NCBI GenBank assembly: GCA_001986395.2
Contig: MQVO02000009.1
Span: 186,001-250,000 of the forward strand
Direction of reading: 5' to 3'
DNA length: 64,000 nucleotides
From: Irpex lacteus
Lineage: Eukaryota > Basidiomycota > Agaricomycetes > Polyporales > Irpicaceae
In this document: piece by piece, positions 36,335 to 47,529 of the stretch
How positions within the stretch are numbered: the stretch's first letter is position 1
Layout of the letters: every line of letters starts with the position of its first letter
Program-made: the position numbers and the translations under genes
The notes under the pieces: generated by a model
Databases searched by the model: none
Told to the model about the DNA's origin: nothing
Seen by the model: the letters and a program-made list of their open reading frames with translations, nothing else

Positions 36335-38175
36335 CTACAACTTGGGCGCAGAACCAGGGGCAGAAGACATCGAAGCCAGCGGATATCGTGGCGCAAATGG
36401 CACGCGCATCCACGGCATTGGAGATCCTTCATGAGGGTCAGGCAACCATGGCAACATCGATTCGTCTGCCGAGTGGCCTGTCACTTGTGCGTTTCGGTCC
36501 ATTATGATCGAGTGTACCTGATCCCGACTTTAGCACAATATCGCATGGATGTATGCACATGTCTGAAGCGACACTCACCTGCATCCGTAGACCGTGAATG
36601 ATAGCGCGTAAGCTCCGTATCTCCTCGGCTGTGCGCATAGATTCGGCGGTCAAGGCGATGTCTTGTCTTCGGTTGAGTGAGTCCAGTGCGCCGCTGAGAG
36701 ATACAATGGATTCTCTGAGGCCTAGCAGAGAACCTTCTAAAGAAGTACTGATATCTAAAGGTGCGACAGGTGACTGTGAAGGTGACGCTGGGGTAGGTAT
36801 CGTGTAAGCGGAAGGCTGGGTTTGGGTATACGGAAGCATGGTGGTTCTATTGACAGGAGGGGATTGGACGGTCTGGTGGGAAGCCGTTTGTGAAGATGAC
36901 ATGTTTGAATGGTGTGCCAACGGGCGCAGACTAGTTTCATAGGAGGATCGATAGTCAGCTGGAAGCCAGTCGTCTGGCTCTGGTTCTGGGAAATACGATG
37001 CAAGGTCGTCCGAGTGGGCAAGAGAACCAGAAAGCACGGAAGACTGCGCCTGCACTCCTGGACTGCCAACAAATCCAGCCCTATGCGCCGAACCACTGGA
37101 GTTGCCATTTGTAGACAATGGGCTTACGGCGCCCATTGGACGACTTGCGTCAGAGTTGACAACAGCACGTCTATCGGGACGGTACCAGGGACCAAGCGCT
37201 GCTTTAACAGAGGATAGCTCACGTTGAAGCGAAGTGATAAGCCCGTCCATGACATTGATCTTATGGCGTAGTACGGCATTCTCTTCAGAGAGTGCAGCCG
37301 TCTTCCTGTCCTGTATGGCAAAAAACCCTTTAATAGCTTGGTACGAACAGGCCTTGAGATGGTCAGCCAGTTCCCGTCGTGGGCCATTCCATTCACACCC
37401 ATGAGGTGCTTGTTCGCATTCAACGCTAACGTCTGGACATGAGTCTTTGTGTGCAGGTAGCGCGGTATCATTGAGTTGTGAATGACACCCGCCACACTCA
37501 AAGACCTGATAGAAGGATAGAAGTGAGCTCTGCCGCGCGCGAGTTTAGTGCAAAAATAATCACCTTGGAACTTTCTGACGTAGTTTCAGGGTCCTGCGCA
37601 CGGTCTCCGTTCGTATGCTCGCTATGCTTTGCTGTATTCCGTGGAACGATACTGTCGCATAGCCCATCGAGGCACGAAACGGAGACGTATTGACAGTCTT
37701 CTCGTAGATGCGAGTCCAGCAGCTGCCGTTGACCAGTATAGGAGCAACCCGCACTCTTCATCGAACATTCGACCTGCAGCTCATCGACAAGCTTTATATG
37801 CCACGATTAGCACCATTGCACTTCTTGGAGCTGCCGTTCACTTACGTTTCGTAGTAACGGGTCCGCCGGAGATAGATCGTCCAGAGTGAGCGGCGAACGG
37901 TCGATGGGACAATGCCGCGATAGATGGAGAGCGGTCGAGATACATTCGCGACAGAACGTATGCGAGCATGAGTTGGTGGTCAATGGTTCCACAAATGGCA
38001 TCCTTCAAAACTATAGTTTAATTGGCATGTCATTTCGTCGCGATTGACCAGGAACTTACCTACAGATACAACATAGCTGTGGAAGCATGACCTTATTAGA
38101 ACTCCCGTGAACTACCGTCTAGGACTAGCGTACCAGGTTATCGTTGACAGATTCAACGTATGTATACGTCGCCAT
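36335..38175 (-). CDS. RING and TRAF-type zinc-finger protein, probable E3 ubiquitin ligase
   Basis: Predicted ubiquitin ligase. The ATG at 38175 begins MATYTYVESVNDNL; a 52-base-scale intron then joins to LCCICRMPFVEPLTTN. The C3HC4 RING (about residues 16-54) reads CCICR, CSHTFCRECI, and CPIDRSP. Cys/His-rich TRAF-type fingers follow: VECSMKSAGCSYTGQ, LDSHLREDC, ECGGCHSQLND, ECEQAPHGCEWNG with HLKAC. A short coiled-coil-like segment (about DRKTAALSEENAVLRHKIN) precedes a long Ser/Pro/Gln-rich region with a second helical stretch (ALDSLNRRQDIALTAES). The final exon ends FAPRYPLASMSSAPGSAPKL and TAG at 36335. The order RING, zinc fingers, coiled coil is the TRAF plan, but no MATH/TRAF-C domain is visible. 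It is divergent from the WD40 gene. Confidence 0.8.
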
Positions 38176-38512
38176 TGAGACCAATCCGATACAATGGTTA
38201 TGAGCCAGCAGGACGAACTTGAAGCTTGAACGTCAAGGTGCAACTGAGAGCTTTCGGGCTGCCAACTCGGACTTGCGGGGTCGGAGTCGGGGTTTCACGT
38301 GATTTCTATCACGGCTTCCCGGCACGATCAGCGCTTAGCAGTCGGTCAGTGGTTCGCACTGGCCCCAGGCTCGAACAGCTGTTGCAATTGAAGCTCAGTA
38401 ACAGCTTGAGCTCCAAGTCTTTTCGTCTATATACGATACTTACGTACAGGTGAATCAAACGTATATTCTTCATATGACCGTTTGCTAACGACGAATCTTC
38501 ATTTATGAAGCC
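38176..38512. promoter_or_regulatory. Divergent promoter between RING and WD40 genes
   Basis: 337 bases separate the two start codons. No clear TATA box or known motif stands out. Confidence 0.45.
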
Positions 38513-41442
38513 ATGGCAGAAATGGATATCATAGACGTCGATGCTTTCGAGCCTGAGCCTGACGATGGAATTGAGTACTACGGTTTCGACACCGCACCAC
38601 ACTTGCCTTTCCATAAATATCAAACACCTAATCCACACGGCCCAGGTATGATTACGGTCATCCCTGCGGATCATATGGTGAGTCTCTCTGCTCTTACCAT
38701 TGCCGTAGACAGTGATTAACCGGACCACCGTCGGATAGCGTGCTACTAAGGTCATTTACAATCTTGTGGATCGAGACGATGACGACGATCGGCCCAGAAA
38801 AGTAGGCTCCATGGTCATCTAATTCTCTTTCCCCGCTGATGCTTCTTGTGTCATGGCAGACTGCAAGACGAACAAATTCTGCACAGACAGTCGCAGGTCC
38901 CTCGCGGCCAAATTCAAGTTCAAACAAAGTTGGCCCTAATAGGCGGTCAAAAGGCAACTCCTCCGACTCCGATGAAGTCGTAGAACTTCTTGTACCGAAG
39001 ATTGGGCCACCGAAGAGACGCAAGAAGTCGAAAACGAAATCAGCGAAGAAGCAAGCAATTGTTATTGAGGACTCAGATGATGAGGCCTCTCACGTGATAC
39101 GTACTACAGAAGGTTTACCGGACGCTGATGTACAAGATGTGGATGTCATAATGCATTCGGCAGGTTCTCACACTCACTGATTTAGACTGTTGCTCACGAC
39201 CCTTCAACTTCAGCACTACAGCGAGGAGGAGGACGAAGACGAGATGGATTATGACACGATTCATGCGGGATTTGATCTGAATGAGCCGTCTGCTGTGAGT
39301 ACTGGTCTAGTTTATGCTTTTCATGGCTGCCAGTTGTAAAACGGTTTCTAGTGGACACAGGTTGAACTCGCGAAGAATTACGAGATATTCGAAGACGAGC
39401 GCGACACAGAGATGGAGATCTCTTTAACTGCAGCTGCACTATCACAAGAAACGCAGACGATCCTCATGCAGCGCATCAAGAACAATATGAGATTCTGCCG
39501 CCGGAAGCACGCTCCACCATACCGTCCGTTGCCTGGGCCGCGCTCTCACCATGATGATGACTATACTACATGGGAAGCGGTGCGTTAAATGTGCTAGAAC
39601 TATTACGAGATCCGGACTGAACGCCTACGAAGATGCAAAGAATGGGGGGTAATACGCTTCTCCCCCTTTGCCGAAAACCAATCGATAGTCCATTGAGAAT
39701 GAAGTTTCAACATGGCATTCTCTCAAGGTTTAAGAACTTGCAAACAACGACACTAACCCATTTCTCCCCTGGGCGTAGGTGGTGTCCTTCCTCGGCCGAA
39801 GTTACCTGACAAACTGGATTCTCTAGCTATCGTCTCTATCTCTCAGTCAAATGGAATGACAGCTGTGGCGAGCTGTGTCCTTTGGCACATTGACTCTAAT
39901 GAAGACGGTACGTCCTATCTGTCAATTCATATGTGCTGGCATGCGATGACGACTCGAGAAGCCGATCGCATCTATAATCGAGATGCAAGCGTAAAGCTGC
40001 TGTACGGCGATCATGGTGAGCAGTCAGTTGAACGACGCACCTATAACCAATTTGAACATTATTCCGGCAGTCGTGAGGTTTCAGGGGCATTCAACCACGA
40101 CCTCTCAGGGTATCACTAGGTACCATACCGTTAACGCAGCCCAGTTTGACCCCGCGGAGTGAGTGCCTTTCTACTTTATTATCAACTTTTCTCACCATTA
40201 TATAGAGAATATCGCCTGGTATCATGCGCAACAGATGGTCAAGTTATCATCTCTGATTGCTCAGACGTCATCCACGGTGAACCGCCAAAGATCATACGCC
40301 AATGTACGTCGTCTTTCTGTGATCCAAATAGCCCATTCGAACTGCTTATCATTTTTCAGACTCTTTAGGACCTGGTCGAACACCGTCAGGGATATCTTTC
40401 CGTCCTGACGGTGCTGTGTTTACTGTGTGGGACTCACTAGGGCATATCCGTATCGACAGAGGCCGAGAGCAGCGATTCTTCGACTGCAGAGTGTGCCAAC
40501 CAGACGAATGTCAACCAGTTCAAGCCGTGACCTGGGGGAAAGAACAGTCTAAAGACATGCTATTTGCTTCGACTGCCTCCGAGGTGTGGAATAACTATAC
40601 CGGTTTCCACAAAGCGTTTGATGTTGAAACCGGGAAACGACTATGCTCATTCGATGATTACGGCGCGGGGGAATGTTCAGACGTGGATCCCCGGGGTAAG
40701 TCACCACCAATATGGAAGAATATATCACTTTAACTTTACTTAGGTACGGAGCTTGCTCTTGCAACATGCACCGAAGGACAACGATTCAAGCTATCGATGT
40801 ATGACATTCGCTCTAGGCGCTTGACACGCAGCGTCGATCTCGACAAACTGCCTCGGTGGTATCAAGAAACAGATGACAATCGTACAAACCCACTAATCAA
40901 TAAGGTCCCTTCAATGATCAACCAAGTCTCGTATAGCTCGGACGGCGTGTATATTGCTCTTGCGAGGAGTGATAACAGTGTGCATATCTACGATAGTAGA
41001 TTCCTTGATCGTAGGTTATACAACTTCAAACACGAAAGACCTTCCGAAGGTACGCTTGACGACGAGAAGTATGGGGTGTATCAGATTCAGTGGATGGATT
41101 GCCCAAATACGGGCAGGACGGGTTTGATTTCTGCGGGTGCAGATGGTAGGTCAGGCTTGTTGACCACCGATAAACCGTATTGCTGATACAGACAACATAG
41201 GTTGCGTGAGACTGTGGGATATTACAGAAGGGCGCGTTAGCTGGTCCCAGCCGGAGAATGGAGCTATCTTAGCTCAAGCAGAGTCCTACGCTAGCTGGTT
41301 CTCACTTGGAGATCCTGTCAAGGGAGAAAAACCGCTGGTTTTGTGAGTGGTTTTCCACTGCCGTCTTATTTTACCACCTCACGTGTTTTGTAGAGGCGAT
41401 GGGGGAGGCTCTATTGTAATAAGAGATTTATACGAGTTTTAG
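38513..41442 (+). CDS. WD40-repeat protein of unknown function
   Basis: The ATG at 38513 gives MAEMDIIDVDAFEPEPDDG. The N-terminal third is disordered, with acidic and basic clusters such as PKIGPPKRRKKSKTKSAKKQ (a likely nuclear localisation signal) and EDSDDEASH, then SEEEDEDEMDYDTIHAGFDL. A helical stretch follows (LTAAALSQETQTILMQRIKN). The C-terminal half is a beta-propeller. Repeat-like segments include HIDSNEDG/YGDHAVRFQGHS, AQFDPAEEYRLVSCATDGQV, GISFRPDGAVFTVWDSLGHI, VSYSSDGVYIALARSDNSVH and GLISAGADGCVRLWDITEG; the last exon ends GGGSIVIRDLYEF at 41442. Some joins are tentative, including a proposed 16-base micro-exon at 39633-39648. A nuclear scaffold role is inferred; I cannot name the family. 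Confidence 0.75.
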
Positions 41443-41546
41443 GCTTGGTCGGTATACCAAATGCATCACGGTATTGAAACTCGTTCAATCTGCAAGTACA
41501 TGTTTGTTTGTACAGAGAATGGGCGAGCCGACATTGGTAGGTATAT

Positions 41547-42914
41547 CTACGCCCCGGGGATTGAGGAGGTAAGATACTGAACGATGTCGATCCCGGTCAC
41601 TTGACCTCCAAAGTCTAGTAACGGGCGTACTGCCGAGAACTTCATCGTCTCATGCATACCTGCACCTGCCGGGAATGTCCATTCAACGAACTTAGTCGTC
41701 ATCGTTAGGAACCATCCAGCCGTCCAAACCCATCCTACGATATGTATCCACAGGCTCTCTACAACGCCGTAGTGACGACCGACGTCGATGATGAAGTCTT
41801 CGAACGTGATCGCAAAGACTTGCCAGAGGAAGAACGGCACTGAAGCTCCTGCGTAACGTGGATCGACCATCAAATCTCCTATCAAGTGCGCAAGGGCTGA
41901 TATTCCGAATCCGAAGATAAGCTGAACACGAGCGGAGAGCCAGGTTCCGGGTTTGCACCTGAGCAGACGAGCAGCTGACTTCCCAGTTGCAGCGGTGTAC
42001 TACAGATTTACCATATTAGACATGAGGAGAGCATTCCATAATGTTACTTACTCTGCGGAGCCTTTGATGCCAGCTGCGTCTGATACAGATGAGGTGAGTT
42101 GAGCTCAAGGAAAGCATAGTGTGTTACTCACGACCAAAACCTTCGCACTGTATAAGCATCGCTCCAGTTGCCAAACGTATCAGGCCAATCTTTGGGCTCG
42201 TGTATCCCCGTGGCCACATAAGCCAAGCTCAACCAGCAGTATGGGATATTGAATATCCCCCATGCCATTATAAGACGAGCCAGCAGGTTCAGATACCCGA
42301 AAGCAAGCCCCTGCGACCACATACTTGTCGTGTTCCCCAAAGAGAAAACCGGGTTCATCCTCTGGTACGTCTGAGCGACATCAACGAGGAACAAGTTCCA
42401 TATGAGCTGACGGCTTCTTCGTTTGAGGAAGGGCCAGCGTTGATAGCTTGGCAAAGGAGGTATATACGGTACCTGTGCGCAGTCGAATTAGAGTACTGGA
42501 GATGAGCAAAATGTGTCCACTCACTTCAAAGGACCATCCCAATCCGCGGTTATTACAGGCTGCACAAAATACCCAGTAGACTCGCTCCCACAGCGGTAAG
42601 TCAATAGGGCGAGTGTTAGGTCGTGATTTATGCCTCCACTCCATCATGGGGTCCGTCAGAACGAGGTTATATAGAGCCATAAGTGATGCGCAACCCAAGA
42701 ATGACCCTTTCAGATAGTCCTCGTACCCTCCACCGGCCGAATACTTTGTCGCGTTGAGCGTACACAGCACGTGTAAGAGGACTCCTCCGATGCGCACTGG
42801 CCATCCCGGACGAAGCGCTACGGCGAGCGCAAGTGCAAGCAAGGGCAGAATGACATATTGGGTATCTGAGAGGGGAGGACGCTGTTGTCCCAACGACGAG
42901 CGCGTGTCGTTCAT
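41547..42914 (-). CDS. Wax-synthase-domain (MBOAT-like) acyltransferase, copy 3
   Basis: Inverted paralogue of the tandem pair at 16-19 kb, with the same four-exon structure. The ATG at 42914 gives MNDTRSSLGQQRPPLSDTQY. Conserved landmarks: KYSAGGGYEDYLKGSFLGC, TDPMMEWRHKSRPNTRP, RRSRQLIWNLFLVDVAQTYQ, DTFGNWSDAYTVRRFW, a small exon VWHQRLRR, and the His motif SALAHLIGDLMVD. The C-terminus is IVQYLTSSIPGA, with TAG at 41547. No frame damage is seen. It is clearly more diverged than copies 1 and 2 are from each other, so it predates the tandem duplication. Acyl-acceptor unknown; location in the endoplasmic reticulum is inferred from the family. Confidence 0.85.
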
Positions 42915-43688
42915 AGAGGCAGTGGGTGGGCGGGGTCAAAGACGGTAGCCCGTGAAGCATGACTGAAGCCGTATAAGTATTCTACGTATTATGTGTGTTC
43001 AGAAGCCGCGGACTAGCCTGTGACACATTTCCAATGGTTGTGAGAACTAGCCTCGGACATACTAGTGATGAAATGAATTCTATAGCTAGGATGGCACGCT
43101 TTCTACGTTGCTCCGTCAGTATAGACCGCGTTTGGTGCGCACATATCATGAGCACAACATGATAATGGGAATAGAACGCGACTTAAGACTTCGAAGCTTC
43201 ATTTAAGCTCTTATCACGTTGGTGGAAACTTGCATCTCTCGGACTCTCGCCGGGCAGACTACAGCACATCTTGAAGAAATCAGCCCATCCGTAAAGCGTG
43301 TGATAGGGGATGATGTGAACCAATTTTCTATTGTAATCCGTGCAATTCGAATGAGAGGTGCAGGCAGGTAAATAACTTCGCCACAAGCATGCGCCGTAGT
43401 GGCATAAAGCTCATCGTATCACGACCAAACTGCGTCCTGGTTCTACACACATCGAACTTGATCGAATTGTTTGAGGGACTACTACCAACTTGCGATGGAA
43501 CAGGAGGGAGTTTTGAATAAGTCCATGCCTATCACCATCGATAACCACAATGCAGCACATATTAGATTCTATGCAGTGAAATGAATACTGGCCGATTCTG
43601 CTCCAATATTGGACTTGCTGAGACGGTCGAAACCTTCATCATCATTTGTGTGTTACTTGAATGATTCGCGCAGAGCAGGGGCGATTTC
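42915..43688. other. Intergenic region
   Basis: Upstream flank of acyltransferase copy 3 and downstream flank of the next minus-strand gene. No supported gene. Confidence 0.45.
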
Positions 43689-44965
43689 TCAAAATTCAGG
43701 ATGGCCTGTGTACTCTGAGCCTCGCTGGGTGGAGTTGAGAACTGGATGTATAGCATCCGGAAATGTTGATGGGTCATCAGGGTCCTAGTAAGATGTTATA
43801 CAACTGTTAGTCACTCCAAATTTACAACGTATAACGCAAAAGAACGTACATAAAGCCTTGCGCCTAGAGGTAGCAGCGGTGTCTCATTAGCGAAACTGTG
43901 GGACAGGCGTTTTTCTTGTACAATAGTGTCCGGTTGACCTATGGAAGCATCATGATCTATGTCAGAGCTCAAGCCGACTTCGATCGTAGGCTTCCGAGCA
44001 GCTCTGCTACGTTTGGTCCACAGGATGAGGATTACGGCGCAAGCAGTAAGAGCAGCAGCGCCACCTAGGACGCCCCCGACAATTGCACCTACGTTTGTCT
44101 TCGAGCTATTAGAACTCTTCAATGTTACAGTAGGGACAGCAATGCCAGAACTACTGCCGGAAACGGTCCAAACAGGCTGTTTACTTGAAGAAGGCGAGGC
44201 GAGGGTAGGAGTAAAGGAGATAGTAGTGGAGTCGGGTGTGTGTTGATTGGCAATACTCTCCGCGGTGTTTAAGTTGAAAGTACCCGTCAAACTAACGTTC
44301 TGATATGCCCATGCAGGAATCGCTGTGCCTGATGGGATCGCTCTAGGGTACCTTCAATAACCCTCGTTAGTCGACACTGACGTGCAGAGGTCTGAGTACT
44401 CACTGTCCAATGGTTGTATTTGAGGTCGTGCAGTTCTGTACCCAATCGCTCCATCTGTATAGATGTGAGCGCTTAGCTTCCTAATGTTGTCAAGTATTCT
44501 CGTACTTCGCATATGTCGCTCCCTGACAAGCTGAGCAAGCCGCAAGCACCGAATATGTTACGGTGCTACAGTGGCATTGATCCGTGCCGTCTTTTGAGAG
44601 GCCATATTCCTCGCCGGGAGACAGTGCATTACCCACCCATTCTACAAATATAACATTAGTATAGCGTATTAGGACGGGTTGGGATATCCTACCGCTGGAT
44701 GGTTCTGGGCTGCAGGCTGCATCTAGGTATGCCAGAACTAGGCATGGGCTTTGTCCTTTACTATTGGTCATCTAGCATGATTAAAAAGGAGTGATGAGAC
44801 AATACAGCAGTGGTGTCGGTTAGACACAGTAAAGTAACATACCCAATCAAATCCTGCTTCACATTGCGCCTGCGTAGTTTGCGCAACACCCTCCATAGCA
44901 TACAAGATTGCACCAAATAGTGCCATGACGTGATGAGCAACAGCATGGGAACGAGACTCCAGCAT
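43689..44965 (-). CDS. Single-pass membrane protein with Cys-rich ectodomain (Agaricomycete surface-protein family)
   Basis: Probable cell-surface protein. The ATG at 44965 gives MLESRSHAVAHHVMALFGAI, a signal-anchor or signal peptide, then VAQTTQAQCEAGFDW. Exon joins give NSKGQSPCLVLAYLDAACSP, EWVGNALSPGEEYG, QCHCSTVTYSVLAACSACQG, KWSDWVQNCTTSNTTIGQ and IPSGTAIPAWAYQNVSLTGT. A Ser/Thr-rich stalk follows, then one transmembrane helix (NVGAIVGGVLGGAAALTACA, continuing VILILW) with a basic stop-transfer KRSRAARK. The cytoplasmic tail ends in LGARLY, DPDDPSTFPDAI and EYTGHPEF, with TGA at 43689. This plan (Cys-rich head with PCLV and CQG motifs, stalk, helix, LYDPxDPSTFP tail) recurs in mushroom genomes in large families without a known function. 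A role in sensing or wall attachment is only a guess. Confidence 0.75.
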
Positions 44966-47529
44966 GATGAAAAGATGTTTTTGAGAGGAGGTGGACCGAC
45001 AGGCCAGGCAGAGGGGCTGCAAGTAACACGCACTTCATATGTAACGGCACATCCGGCGTTACTTGAGTGTATACGCGATTTGGGAGAGTCAACATCGTGA
45101 AGTGGACAGATGCCGAAACGAAGGTATACAGTGAAATCATGATATCAGTGGAGATGATTCGCCACATCCAGCGATTTGGAGCAAATAAAGTTTCGTGTAC
45201 TCGGCTTTGTGAAATGCGAGAGATGAATTGTTGATAGACGATGGAGGGATGAGCACAGTACTCGTCTGTCTGAGTATGTCACCACAGGTCGAAACAAACG
45301 AAGATACTTGGCCGGTCGGGGTCAATCGGTGAACGCGATTGGAATGTAGCTACATTCGTTCACAATATTTTAGTAGATCAGAGGGTGACACACAAGTTAT
45401 GATCTACTCACACGGCGAGTGACGATGTTCTTCGTCTTCGATGCGGACCAACGAAAGGGAAATATGGTTATCAGACATCCAGTGATCCGTCGCGGTAGCA
45501 CTTGACTACAGATGCCCACACAGAAAAACCAGGGGTCCTTGTACCTGGCGGTTTGCGTAAGATTTTGCTTCAGCATCATAAACGCAATGAAATGCAGTAC
45601 GGCTGTGGTTCACCTACAAGGACGTGACGAGAACTAAAGCTGTCACTCCCATAGATGTCCTTCTACCCGCTTACATCTGTGCGATTTATCGTTTTCTACA
45701 GCTTCCCTCGACCCGATGCTATGCAAATAAGTCCTTTATAAAGGTGTGTGGACATATACGCCTGTGATGGAATACGTGATATTAGTGAAGGATCCGGTAG
45801 TGCTCACCACAGATTTCAAGCAACGGAGCGGTGCGCCCTGCTAGACAGTTGCACCCTGTTTATCAGTGTAATCCAGTGCATGGACTGCGTGCCGTGATGG
45901 GGCGGGCGATGCATGCACTGTGAACTTTATTCTATGATGAGGCTCAGACATATACCATGAGTATCCTGAATAGAGGAATGAGTGCTTTCGTCCATATAGC
46001 AAGGCCGCCTGTTGCGATTAGACGTCGCTGCGATGATTGAGAGTAATCTAGGAGTCCTGAGGATGAGTAAAAGCGTCGCATGAAAACTTCGGGGTCTGAG
46101 CCATCGAGTCACTCGAAAGTTCTGCGCTAGGTGTAGCTGCTGCCTAGATTTCAGCTAACCAGCGCAGCAGTAACTCGATTAGCAGTCTGCGTGATCCTCG
46201 CAGCATTCGTCGCTTCATGCTTGCAAGCCAAAGATCGGTTGCACTTCTATAATACCCTTCGAACAGCCGTAGCTGTGCTCGAAATGATTACTGTAAGCAT
46301 TCGCGACGACTTAGCATGCCTTTACATACCGAGATGCGTCCATTTGTCAATACCAGCACCAGTACTACCAGTACTACACCAGCGCCGATCGCGAACTTTG
46401 TATTTTGCGAAACGCCACGGTCTCTCGTCCCAATTGCAAATTGCGATAGAGAACGTGGTATTAGAAGTATTTTGTACGGAGTGTGTTGCTTCACCAGTGC
46501 AGGAAGTTTCCAACAATGCTTGAGGTCGGGTCCATGCATATGATGATCTACTCCATACCGTCGTGACTGTTCAAAGGAAGGTCCGGAACATCCCGACGCT
46601 GGCGACTATAAACGTCTTTGTTCTATGTACAACCAAAAAATTCATATATTCCAGCATAAGTACTACAAGAATCAAACAACTCAGTCATCTACCATGGTCA
46701 AGTACCGCTAGTCGACGGGGGAGAGGATATATCTACTACACTAAAACAAAACCATAAGAGGGACGATGTATGTACGACAAGTTCAAGAAGATGGAAAATT
46801 TATACTAGTACGATTTGCTTGACGGACAAAACTACGAGGGGGAACCAAGAATGGGTGCGGAAGAAGACGAGGCAGGCGCAAAGGAAAAGGGGATATACGT
46901 ATACGACGTGAACAAGAAACATAAGGCGACTGGCGACGAGATATCTGACAAGGCTATAATCAATCAACAGTTGAAGAAGGTGCATGTAGGTCGTAGGTAA
47001 TAATTCACGGTGCGTTTGAAGCAAGAAGAGACGTGAAGGTTCATGGGTGATGAAGGTCGTGAGGAATGTCATGGGTTGGTGCGTGCGTGGTGATGGGTGG
47101 TGGAGGGGTAGGTAGAAGCGTTAAACAAGACGTAGGGCATAAGCGTAAATGCGTAGGACGGGGCGAATATCATTGCGTGTTATAGGCGGAGGGGGTAGCA
47201 GGGAAGAGGCATCGGTGCGTGAGGGGTAAGAATTAATAAGGGTGAGACCAAGAAAGAAAAGCAACCGAAACCAAGAAGTTCGTGACTATGTGCAACATAT
47301 CCCGAAGAAATCAAGAAAATATCGAATGGAGGGGAATGGAGCGCCGTGGAGGTGGGAGGCGGGCAAAACGCCAGCCAGCATACGGCTCGAGGGTCCTGCA
47401 AGTTATGACCACGATCCCAGGCGAGAGTATATATAGAAATATACATATTTACCACGCGGCAGTCTTCGGTTACCAGACGCGAAGATTTATGTGTTGACGA
47501 TGGTCCAAGATATCCAATACGGTGAACGT
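44966..47529. other. Long intergenic region (2.6 kb)
   Basis: No supported gene. Open frames around 46191-46540 contain a short hydrophobic run on the minus strand but no continuing exons. From about 46800 to 47400 the plus strand is purine-rich, which fits the 3' UTR of the minus-strand kinase gene to the right. Confidence 0.4.

Noticed and set aside
46288..46539. Hydrophobic minus-strand segment, possible second single-pass membrane protein
   Set aside because: One hydrophobic run only; none of the Cys-rich head, stalk or LYDP tail motifs of the neighbouring gene could be found around it.
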